Both the position numbers and the translations under genes were made by a program. From Aradus depressus (Eukaryota > Arthropoda > Insecta > Hemiptera > Aradidae), in NCBI GenBank assembly GCA_963662175.1, contig OY759219.1:25524908-25588907 (forward strand): a DNA stretch of 64,000 nt, given 5' to 3'. Under the pieces are notes generated by a model. The model was not told where the DNA came from, made no database searches, and saw nothing but the letters and a program-made list of their open reading frames with translations. Below are positions 55,925 to 64,000 of the stretch, one piece after another. Within the stretch, counting starts at the first letter, position 1, and the number at the start of each line of letters is the position of its first letter.

Positions 55925-56480
55925 TAGGTATATGCTTGCCCCCCCCCCCCCCCCCCCATACCCCCCCTCCCTTTGACAATTTTGAGACGTCACATATCCT
56001 TTCTTTGTTTTTGTCTATTATGAATACTACATGTGAAATTCCATGACATTCCGATCATCCGTTAAAGACCTATAACTACCTTTATACGTAGGCCTACCCG
56101 ACAACCCCCCCTCCCGTTCAAAATTTTGAGATGTCACGTAGCGTATTTTTCAATTTGGCCTTTAAGCATACTACATGTCAAATTCCATGACATTCCGATC
56201 AAAAGACCTATCACTATCTTTATATTTAGGCCTACCCCCACAACCCCCCCCCCCCCCCGTTCAAAATTTTGAGATGTCACGTAGCGTATTTTTCAATTTG
56301 GCCTTTAAGAATACTACATGTCAAATTCCATGACTATCCGAGCATCCGTTAATGACTTAGCACTATCTTTATATTTAGGCCCCCCTTACAACCCCCCCCC
56401 TACCGTTCAAAATTTATGGACGCCACATATCCTATTTTTTAACTTGGCTTTTAAGAATACTACATGTGAAATTTCATGAT
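55925..56480. repeat. 141-bp-type Helentron array in H7
   Basis: Four or five diverged units with long C tracts, CCCGTTCAAAATTTTGAGAT, GTCACGTAGCGTATTTTTCA and GAATACTACATGT.AAATTCC ATGAC. Confidence 0.82.
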
Positions 56481-56685
56481 AATCCGTCCATCCGTTAATG
56501 CGCTAGAGCAATTTTTGTGCTTAGCCCCCGCCCCCCCTCCCTCCAGTTGACCGCTAGGAACTCTCTTCATAAGAACCTTCCTCGGACTTCAACGAATATT
56601 TGAAAAAAAAAAATTAGCCGAATTGGTCCAGCCGTTCTCGAGTTTTGCGCTTAGCAAAATTTAGCATTAATTTTTATTATATAGA

Positions 56686-57310
56686 TTACCTACTTTTCCT
56701 TATGTTCCTTTTTTAATTTGATAAGTCGAACTTTGGTAAGTCGAATTGTAGATAAGTCGAACTATAAGTCCCTAGAAGTTGACTACTTACAGTTTTACGT
56801 AACATTTTCCAAGCCCTCCTCCGCTGTCACAAACTGTCGAAGTTCGCGGCCCCCCTTCCTAGATCCGTTATTTAATTTATGGACGGTCAAAGTATGACGA
56901 GCGGCTTGAGGCTGAGGGCTAAAGTAGTCAGACAAACAAGTCCAGACAGAATATTCTCTCTGGGTTACGTTGTATGAATTATGGTTGGGTTAGCAAAGAG
57001 GCAAATTAATTTTTTATAAGTATTATCGTAGGAATGAGAATAAATTTCCAAGAGTGGCGAGGTATGGTAATACTTGACGAAATTGAGGATCAATCCCAAC
57101 CTTTCCCTAAAACAAAAGTTACAAATTAATCAATTAAGTTTTCGCTCTCCCTCCATAACCAATCCGACCATTTAGGCTAATATATATTTAAAAAAATTGT
57201 TGCTTAAAAAACTAAAAAACACGATTTTATGAGTAGCGCAATACATTACAAGCTCGACGGTACCAAATTATTGTATTGTCACCAGAATTGATTGCATTGA
57301 TTTACTGTTT
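56686..57310. other. Intergenic, with a family X fragment
   Basis: GATAAGTCGAACTTTGGTAA GTCGAATTGTAGATAAGTCG at 56720-56770 is a short tandem motif. 57100-57190 carries family X text (CAATTAAGTTTTCGCTCTCC, AACCAATCCGACCATTTAGG). No gene. Confidence 0.45.
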
Positions 57311-57718
57311 GTTAGCCCTTAAGAAGTTCCCATGACCACCTCCCTCCACCATAATCAGACCCTCCTGGTGACAATATGTCACCAAAGGACTTATTGAGAC
57401 AAGTCAAATGAGCCCAAACTTGATGGGCTTATTGTTAGCCCTTAAGAAGTTCCCATGACCACCTCCCTCCTCCATAATCAGACCCTCCTGGTGACAATAT
57501 GTAACGAAAGGACTCATCGAGACAAGTCAAATGAACCCAAACTTGATGGGCTTATTGTTAGCTCTTAAGAAGTTCCCATGACCACCTCCCTCCTCCATAA
57601 TCAGACCCTCCTGGTGACAATATGTAACAAAAGGACTTATTGAGACAAGTCAAATGAGCCCAAACTTGACGGGCTTATTGTTAGCCCTTGAGAATGTCCC
57701 ATGACCACCTCCCTCAAA
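57311..57718. repeat. 123-bp tandem repeat, 3.3 copies
   Basis: Units start at GTTAGCCCTTAAGAAGTTCC at 57311, 57434, 57557 and 57680, spaced exactly 123. Over 95% alike by eye. No stop-free frame of interest. Confidence 0.92.
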
Positions 57719-57805
57719 CCTGAGTAGGGAAAATATAGGACTCCCACTGTAGCGACAAATAGCTCACTGGTAGTAGGTGATATCTAATCGTAACTAGACG
57801 GATTC
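57719..57805 (+). mobile_element. SINE-A 3' fragment
   Basis: CCTGAGTAGGGAAAATATAG GACTCCCACTGTAG and CTCACTGGTAGTAGGTGATA. It abuts the 123-bp array, so the array may have grown at the SINE edge. Confidence 0.65.
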
Positions 57806-58361
57806 CCAACTCATATTCACAACTTCTCTGAAACCTGTATCTCAGAAAATTTCTGAATTATTTAGATATTGGATTGAGTATTATATTCTATATGAATAAA
57901 AGCCATTCATTTTTTTTTTCTTATTGTCGCTTCGCTCGACAATCCTTTCCTTTTCAAAAAAGGATTTTTTTTTTTTTTAATAAGAACGGAGTGCAAACAA
58001 AGACCTAAAATATTGGTAGTGGTCCATTGTCAAGGGGTCATTGTTTGCAAGCATGAGAATATTTAAGTTAGGTTGAGTTCGAAAAGGAATGCATCACATT
58101 TTCTGACCTTTGTGGATCAGGTTAAATTCTTTAGTAAATTTCATATATTATTTTATATATTACTCTTCCTCTACTATAGTATGAATTGCCTCTGACATAT
58201 TACATGTCGTTTTTTTTGTTGACCAGGCAAAATTGCCCAAGACAAGATTGCTCACAACAAAACAGCTGGCAACTGAAAGCCACTCGACAACAAACAACGA
58301 AGAACATAAGATTCCCAGCCGTACATGCGAAATATAGGAGAAGTTAGTTAGATATTTATAG
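57806..58361. other. Intergenic, no feature
   Basis: AT-rich. A short inverted pair AATCCTTTCCTTTTCAAAAA / AAAAAAGGATTTTT sits at 57940-57975. Nothing else recognised. Confidence 0.4.
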
Positions 58362-58953
58362 TGACTCATGCCCGGGCTATTACTACGAGATCCTATCGCC
58401 TACTAATCTATGTATTTTTTTCTTATATACTGTTTTTTGTATTTTTTTTACATATCCTCTTTTATTCATATAGTAGATACTTTTATTTTATTTATTTTTC
58501 TTCATAATTAAGCTGTAAATGTTTTGTTTTTTCATGTTAATTTTTTTGTATATCTATATGTTATTAATTTCTAGTTTTCTCCAATGTAGCACTATTTTAT
58601 TTATTTCATTTTACGAAATACTGATACTATTTCTCATTGTTCCTTCTCTATACTTTGTATACGGGACCTCGGTCCCAAAATAATAAAATTTATTTTCATT
58701 TAATTTTAATTTAATTTCAGAGCGCTCTTTCGTCACTCTGTTGGACACGCGCCCGACTCTACTGCGGTAGTCTTAAATTTTGTCTGCCTTAAATTTTTAT
58801 TCACCTAGGATAGGATTCTTTAACGAGTATGTGACATTGAACAGCCTCGAGAACGTCGCCTAACGTCCCATCCAAAGGACGGCGTGCTCAAGGTTTTGTC
58901 ATCTCTGTATGCTAGCACGCTATCTCTGAGCTACCGGCGCCCTCTGTATATAA
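58362..58953 (-). mobile_element. SINE-A split by a LINE 3' fragment
   Basis: 58362-58410 (GACTCATGCCCGGGCTATTA CTACGAG..TATCGCCTACTA) and 58718-58953 (AGAGCGCTCTTTCGTCACTC ... GAGCTACCGGCGCC) together make one minus-strand SINE-A. Confidence 0.85.
58411..58717 (+). mobile_element. LINE 3'-UTR insertion within SINE-A
   Basis: T- and A-rich, ending in ACTTTGTATACGGGACCTCG GTCCCAAAATAATAAAATTT, a form common at LINE 3' ends (short hairpin GGGACCTCGGTCCC, then AATAAA). No coding part remains. Confidence 0.55.
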
Positions 58954-59744
58954 GTGTCGGTGAATCATTGGCTACGCTTTTCCTTACCATGAATTTGTCA
59001 ATTACGTTTAAGCTCTCGCTACAACTCAATATTTGATTTATAAAGTGGCTTCTCAATCCTCATGCTAAATAAAAGGGAGAAATATAAAAACATTTATTAT
59101 GTTTTGTAATTGGCTATGAAAAAAATAAAACCAGTATTTTGTTGTCAATTATATTATATTCATTTTCGCTGTCAACCGAATAAAAATACCTTTGGATTAG
59201 TTTATTTAAAATTTTGCAAATTTAGACCAGCTTAGAATCATTTCAGTAGGGAATATGGTAACTATAATATTTTTTTCAATATCATAATGGAGGAATTTTC
59301 TTAAAGTTTATACATATTTTAGTGGTTGTTTCACTTATTTGGTTTTGACCTGCCACTTCGCCTGAAGACCAATTATACTGCCATAAAGGTTCCCGAAATA
59401 GATAAAACCCACATAATAATAGTTATTATGGATTTTAAGTTAATAAACCGTATGTATGCCTCACAAACAGCGAATTCTATGAATAATAAAAATCATTCAA
59501 AATTACATTTTTAAATTCTTTTGTAAATGACCGCTGAGGTGAGGTAAATTTATCTCTTGATTACGAAAAATTGGTTGTCCGCATCCATTAGAGGGGGCTA
59601 AAAATACATTGTTTTCCTACACTTTGGGCCGGTACATCGCAAAATTGTCCGTAAGGAGAGGTGTCCGTCGGAGAGGGGTGTCCGTAAAGAGCGGTTTTAC
59701 TATAGTATTATTATTTTTTTTTAAATTTATTATTTTAGTTATTT
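58954..59744. other. Intergenic, AT-rich
   Basis: A 62-codon frame at 59326-59514 has no recognised domain. GGAGAGGTGTCCGTCGGAGA GGGGTGTCCGTAAAGAG at 59657-59690 is a short direct repeat. No supported gene. Confidence 0.4.
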
Positions 59745-60175
59745 TCTCTTGTCATTCCCATCCAGATATCGCCCCCCTCCGAAGACTGAGGCGGTGCTGG
59801 CCGAGAGACCTGCTACTGAGGGGTCTCGAGTTGAAGGACTTTCATGTTGATTTTATTTTATCCTTATTATTATTGTTTTATGTTTATGTTTATTATTATT
59901 TAAATTGCAGAGACCACCATTATTATTTTATTATGTATATATATATATTTTTACCTATTATTTTGTACATTATCATATGCTTTTGTTGTATATATTTTTA
60001 TTTACTTATACTGATTGTAAATATTCAAAATATAAAGAATTTACTACTAAAAAAAAAAAAGTTATTTTTTATGCTGTTCATTTATTTTTTTTTAATTTTA
60101 TTTATTCAAACATTTTAATTATGTTATTTTCAAGATTATTTTATCAGACTGCCTGATGATAAGGGCAACCTCGAA
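59745..60175 (+). pseudogene. Jockey-type LINE ORF2 terminus and 3' UTR
   Basis: A frame holds SHPDIAPLRRLRRCWPRDLL then LRGLELKDF, matching the last residues of Jockey-clade ORF2 (compare 29240-29320: SHPDNPPRRLRRRWPRDLF). The downstream AT-rich sequence (TTATTATTATTTAAATTGCA, with AAAAAAAAAAA at 60049) is a LINE 3' UTR. Only about 30 codons survive. The 169-codon frame across it is mostly UTR and is not a protein. Confidence 0.65.
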
Positions 60176-61054
60176 AGCCGACCTGTGGACTACATAACTT
60201 CCCCTCTACCATTTAGTTGGGGAAGTAAAAAAGTCAATGTGTAGAGAGAGTGAGAAGGGTTGAGGGCTGAGGAGAGATGGTGGGGTGGGGGTTGGAGTCA
60301 AATAGCCCATCATTATGACACTTCATAGTTCCGGCCTCAGAGAGTTTCCACCACCTCAATCCTTCTTCACTGCCTCCAACAGGCCTCTTCCAGTGGCGGA
60401 AGGGGGACAGTAAAAGCAGAACTAACGCAGAGAATCCTATGTCAGTTTCGTTAAGGATAAAGAAGTATATGCGGAAAGAGTGATGCGCGAAGGACCTCTT
60501 GCGGTCTTGCGCACTGACTTTAATGACATCATTCGTTTACAGACTCATGTTAACTCAACCTCTTACTATTAAAATAATATTTCAGTCTTGATTATTAATT
60601 CATGCGCTTCGTCAAACCATCAAAATTATTCCATAAAATAATAATAAAAATAAGAAATAATCAAGAAAATTATAAGTTTTTTTTAAATATTATTTTTTCT
60701 GAATATAGGTAAAAGGCTAATAATAGAGAAATAAAATAAGTTAGTATACAAGTAGTGAAAAATAATGATTAAGCATAACGTAGATTCGACTGACAGGTGT
60801 GGCGAATTGATAATATAGATATTAACAGTCTCTTAGTGTTTGCAGCCTGATATATGTTGAATCATCTCCGGATATGTGAGGCGGTGTCTGCATATGTCGA
60901 ATTCCAATGTCATGCCAGTCACAGTATGCCACTGCTTCCTCGCATATTCAAAGATAGAGCATGATTTGTGACAGTTTCTGAAAACGAACACTGGTCTTGG
61001 ATTTCAACATTTCCTTCAAAATTTCGCTTTTAGGCCAAAATAAATACTTTCTCT
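60176..61054. other. Intergenic, unassigned
   Basis: 60176-60230 (GACTACATAACTTCCCCTCT) looks like an edge of family X. The rest contains no recognised gene or repeat. Confidence 0.4.
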
Positions 61055-61315
61055 TTCCCAGCTATACGAAGTATAGGTGAAGTTATGTAATCAGTCAAAA
61101 ATCCGATACGGAATTTCATGTTTTTCGACTTCTAGATTCCAAATATATAAAAAAAAGTTTGTTTGTCTGTGAACACGATAACTCCCGATAGAATGAATGT
61201 ATCAACACGGGATTTTATATTTGAATCCAGAACCCTCTAAGGACGACACCTATTGTTTTCAATGGAGGCGGGATTAGGGGAGAGGCTTAATGAGCTTTTT
61301 ACTCTAATAGAGGCC
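61055..61315 (+). repeat. Family X copy
   Basis: Starts CAGCTATACGAAGTATAGGT and passes through GTTATGTAATCAGTCAAAAA, CACGATAACTCCCGATAGAA and GACGACACCTATTGTTTTCA. It shows the left module of the family without a nested insertion. Confidence 0.75.
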
Positions 61316-61319
61316 TTGT

Positions 61320-61495
61320 AATCATTACTAGATCATTACTAGTAAATGACTTGATCATTACTAGATCATTACTAGTAAATTACTAGATCATTACTAGTAA
61401 ATTACTAGATCATTACTAGTAAATTACTAGATCATTACTAGTAAATTACTAGATCATTACTAGTAAATTACTAAATCATTACTAGTAAATTATCA
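61320..61495. repeat. 22-bp tandem repeat
   Basis: About seven to eight copies of GATCATTACTAGTAAATTAC TA. The unit contains ACTAGT palindromes. Confidence 0.9.
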
Positions 61496-61690
61496 AAGAA
61501 ATTAGAATGACTGTGAAGCTGTTTGTATACCGCTTTATGTCAGGTTAATTCTAAGCTTAGAATATCAAAAATGCAGTAATAAATATTAATATGAAAATTT
61601 TCACTGCCAGAATAAGATTCTCTTTCATTCCTTGACTCTTCTGGCTGAAGTTTTCGAAATTTTTTTACGCCGAGTATCATGTACAGACTC

Positions 61691-62000
61691 TACTGGAGTC
61701 CCAGACACTCGGGGATCCAGGGAAACGAAGAGGCAGACCGACTAGCCAAGGAAGGTTCAAGTAAGCCTTTTATGGGGCCAGAGCCGCTGCTGGGAATATC
61801 TCGGGTGGCAAGCTGAACCCGAATTAAAGAATGGACTAAGGGTCTTTTGGAGCGTACATGGAGAGAAAAGACCACATGCAGGCAGTCGAAAATGTTCCTG
61901 GGAGGAGAGTCCAGAGTTCTGAAAGACGGGGTTCAGAACCTCAAAAGGAACGAGCTTAGGCAACTGACTGGAGTTCTCACCAGGACATGGTCCGTTCAAT
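61691..62000 (+). pseudogene. LINE RNase H domain relic
   Basis: The frame reads YWSPRHSGIQGNEEADRLAK then EGSSKPFMGPEPLLGI, the C-terminal half of a LINE RNase H (W-P-H-x-G-x-x-G-N-E-x-A-D). After a frame change come TWREKTTCRQSKMFLGGES and LKRNELRQLTGVLT, the usual region downstream. The intact family continues to a CCHC-like end, lost here. At least one frameshift and one stop make it non-functional. It belongs to a different LINE copy from those at 22497 and 32649. Confidence 0.82.
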
Positions 62001-62068
62001 AGACACCAACACACTGTGGGAGTCAATATCCGTCCTCATCATTACTCCGGTTAATCGGGAGTAGACTG

Positions 62069-62487
62069 TATTTGTAATAATAAAAAAAGTCTTGACTTGC
62101 CAAACGTGCGTTTCGCATGAACATCCCCTATTTTCTTTTTAATATCACAAAATATAATGCTGAGCTGGTGCAATAAATAAATAAAAATCGTCTCTCTCCT
62201 CCCCCCACCAAAAAAGGCAGTTTTATAAAAATAATGGCTGAAAAAAAAAAATATATGAAGGATGGTGTTTGTGTGCGTCAGTTTGAGGGGAGTGAGACTG
62301 ATTTGTATGCACATCGTCAGCTGAGAACATGGACTCGGCACCCAACATACATTGCCAATAGGGCGGCCATATTAAAATGGCAATCGTTAAAAGTAATGTG
62401 TCTATAATGTTTTTCACCTACTCTACCGACCACCTAGCCATTTTATACAATATATTATATATATTTTTAATATATTACATATAAATC
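62069..62487. other. Intergenic, no feature
   Basis: AT-rich toward the right end. Short minus-strand frames at 62051-62417 have no recognised domain. Confidence 0.4.
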
Positions 62488-63019
62488 TATATTAATAAAG
62501 CTGAAACGGGGTTTGTTTGTTTGTATGTATGTATGTATGTATGTTTGTTCCAGCATCACGCCCAAACGGTTGGACGGATTTTTATGAAACTTCCCATGTA
62601 GCATCCCTATGAGCCCGATTGAATAATAGGCTATGTGGCGTCCCAAAATTATGATCGGGAGGGGGGGTTGTAAGAGGGGCCTAAGTATATAAATAGTGCT
62701 AACTCATTAACTAATGGTCGAATTGTTATGAAATTTCACATGTAGTATTTTTAAAAGCCAAATAGGAAAAAAAGGTGTGTGGCGTCCCAAAAGTTTTGAA
62801 CGGGAGGGGGGGTTGTGGGGGGGCCTAAGTATAAATATAGAGCTAACTCATTAACTAATGGGCGAATTGTCATGAAATTTCACATGTAGTATTTTTAAAA
62901 GCCAAATAGGAAAAAAAGGTGTGTGGCGCCCAAAGTTTTGAACGGGAGGGGGGGTTGTGGGGGTAGGCCTAAGTATAAATATAGAGCTAACTCTTTAACG
63001 GTTGGTCGGATTGTCACTG
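62488..63019 (+). mobile_element. Helentron-like element H6, opposite orientation, truncated
   Basis: Begins TATTAATAAAGCTGAAACGG + GGTTTGTTTG, a (GTAT)n tract at 62521-62543, then TTCCAGCATCACGCCCAAAC and three 141-bp units with G tracts. It is the reverse complement of the H1-H5 right half. Its 66-bp core and hairpin end are absent, because an R1-like LINE has inserted at about 63019. Confidence 0.8.
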
Positions 63020-63785
63020 TCAATTTTTTTATTTTTTTTTTGGGTTGCCGACCTCCGGTGGAGGCCACGACACCATCGCCGAATCGTCGGGGAAAAAGGG
63101 AGGCCTAACAAATTTATTTACAAAATTAAAATACTAAAGTACATTATTTAAAATGCAGAACTAATGATGCTGTGGTAGGCTAGGAGCGACCGCTGCCGAC
63201 CATCTGCGACGATCAGCGGTCACTCCCAGCCCACCTTAATTTCTTGGCGGGCCGAGAGAGCTCGGGATAAATGTAGGGCGATCGCTAATTGTGGTTCGTT
63301 AGGGCGCCGGGGACGACTGCAGGCCTCCCCGGCGCAGGGTCAAAATGCTTGCTTCTTTCTCCGCCAGGAGGCGACAATCGGCTGAACATTGGGTAGCCGG
63401 TTTCCGTCATCAGCTGCCGCAGGTCGAGTCCCAGATACGATCCTGTCCCGCGTATCAACTCCACCCTAGGCCCGTCGTACAGCGGACATTCGAGGACCAC
63501 GTGCTCCGCCGTCTCGACCCCGCCGTACGAGCATTTCGGGTTGTTCTTCCTTTTAAAGAAGAACAGCTTGGAGTTGAAATCTCCGTGACCTGATAGTATC
63601 TGGGACATCCAGTGGTCAGGCATCTAAGTAGTAGGTATCCAAGTAGAGTCCAGACGAACCCGGATTTCCGGTAAATATGCGTAGGTCGTTCGGCCATCCG
63701 ATGATCGTGACCACCGCTGTTGCCATTTCTCCACTATCCATTCCTGGACTATGTCCCTGCAACGCTCCGGTCTGGACTGTTCCAC
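63020..63785 (-). pseudogene. R1-like LINE ORF2 C terminus and 3' UTR
   Basis: The poly-A end shows as T runs at 63024-63041. On the minus strand the coding region (about 63785 to 63285) reads CRDIVQEWIVEKWQQRWSRS then SDGRTTYAYLPEI, an in-frame TAG at 63624-63626, and QILSGHGDFNSKLFFFKRKN, CSYGGVETAEHVVLECPLYD. This is the region after the RNase H of R1/LOA-type elements, with the zinc-finger-like C-x-x-x..H-x-x-x-x-C (ETAEHVVLECP). One stop aside, the frame is continuous, so decay is mild. The upstream part was lost at the junction with the minisatellite. Confidence 0.82.
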
Positions 63786-64000
63786 CCCCTGTCCCCACCC
63801 CCGGTTCCCACCCTCTGTCCCCACGCCCACCCCATGTTCCCACCCCCTGTACCCACCCCCACCCCCTAATCCCACCCCATGTTCCCACCCCCTGTCCCCA
63901 CCCCCACCCCCTGTTCCCACCCCCTGTTCCCACCCCCACCCCCTAATCCCACCCCATGTTCCCACCCCCTGTCCCCACCCCCTGTTCCCACCCCCACCCC
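63786..64000. repeat. C-rich minisatellite, runs off the window
   Basis: CCCACCCCCTGTTCCCACCC and CCCACCCCATGTTCCCACCC variants in tandem, with longer-period repeats of about 70 bases. The complementary strand is G-rich with runs of four or five G. Gly-rich or Pro-rich frames here are by-products. Confidence 0.88.

Larger units (their letters stand above)
46942..56685 (-). mobile_element. Composite Helentron-like element H7 (~9.7 kb)
   Basis: Left terminus ACTAGCAGTAATACCCGGCG + TTGCTCGGGGAACTTTG, as in H3-H5. Right side: decayed 66-bp core (55592-55800), five 141-bp-type units (55925-56480), and an end GTCCAGCCGTTCTCGAG ... ATTTTTATTATATAG. Between the left terminus and the core lies a long array of the SINE-derived satellite, itself carrying the Jockey LINE. 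H7 is more diverged than H1-H5. The reading as one element depends on both ends belonging together; two separate relics flanking a satellite is the alternative. Confidence 0.55.

Noticed and set aside
56686..56780. Regulatory array (GATAAGTCGAA repeats)
   Set aside because: Only three short imperfect copies beside a Helentron end; no gene is near.
59609..60118. 169-codon + frame
   Set aside because: Only about 30 codons match a LINE ORF2 end; the rest is AT-rich 3' UTR translating to Phe/Ile/Tyr runs.
63616..63965. Gly-rich (minus) or Pro-rich (plus) proteins at the right edge
   Set aside because: They are translations of a C-rich minisatellite; only the part left of about 63785 is LINE-derived.

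Overview
This is a repeat-dominated window of animal nuclear DNA, most likely from an insect. The evidence is Jockey-, R1- and RTE-type LINE relics, tRNA-derived SINEs, hAT and PIF/Harbinger elements, Helentron-type rolling-circle elements, AT-rich introns and spliced exons. I see no bacterial-style operons, rRNA, functional tRNA gene or CRISPR. A more exact taxon (Hemiptera would be a guess) cannot be supported from sequence alone.

1-17021: a block of three ~440-bp satellite arrays alternating with five non-autonomous Helentron-like elements (H1-H5). The last three elements are joined head to tail. The unit [satellite + Helentron + 170-bp linker] is itself duplicated. The satellite monomer is a degenerate SINE, homologous to the tRNA-derived SINE-A found elsewhere in the window. 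Each Helentron has a hairpin terminus, a 66-bp tandem core whose half-units resemble that terminus, a ~141-bp tandem array with regularly spaced C tracts, a CAAA/CATA microsatellite and a conserved far end.

17216-26576: the one convincing host gene, on the + strand. Four exons (about 17216-17397, 18767-18891, 20683-20847, 23651-26528) join with matching phases into one frame of about 1,115 codons, ending at a TAA with an AATAAA 43 bases downstream. The product looks like a type II single-pass membrane protein: a basic cytoplasmic end, one hydrophobic segment, then a very acidic, Thr-rich, sequon-rich ectodomain and a Cys-rich C-terminal region. I do not recognise the family and the first exon is missing. 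Its introns hold a LINE relic, a SINE, a hAT MITE, a hammerhead-like motif and a small inverted repeat.

26577-46900: interspersed repeats. They include SINE-A and SINE-B copies, a hAT relic with a dimerisation-domain fragment, a PIF/Harbinger MITE with TTA target duplications and a MADF-domain ORF, a ~730-bp foldback, two related hAT MITEs (one in intron 3), several minisatellites, LINE 3' fragments and many copies of an unclassified family, called family X here.

46942-56685: a 9.7-kb composite Helentron (H7) holding a diverged array of the SINE-derived satellite. Into that array a full-length Jockey-clade LINE (48435-52650) has inserted, with 11-bp target duplications, an intact ORF1 and an ORF2 frameshifted only near its C terminus.

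56686-64000: more tandem repeats, SINE and LINE relics, a truncated Helentron in reverse orientation (H6) into which an R1-like LINE 3' end has inserted, and a C-rich minisatellite running off the window.
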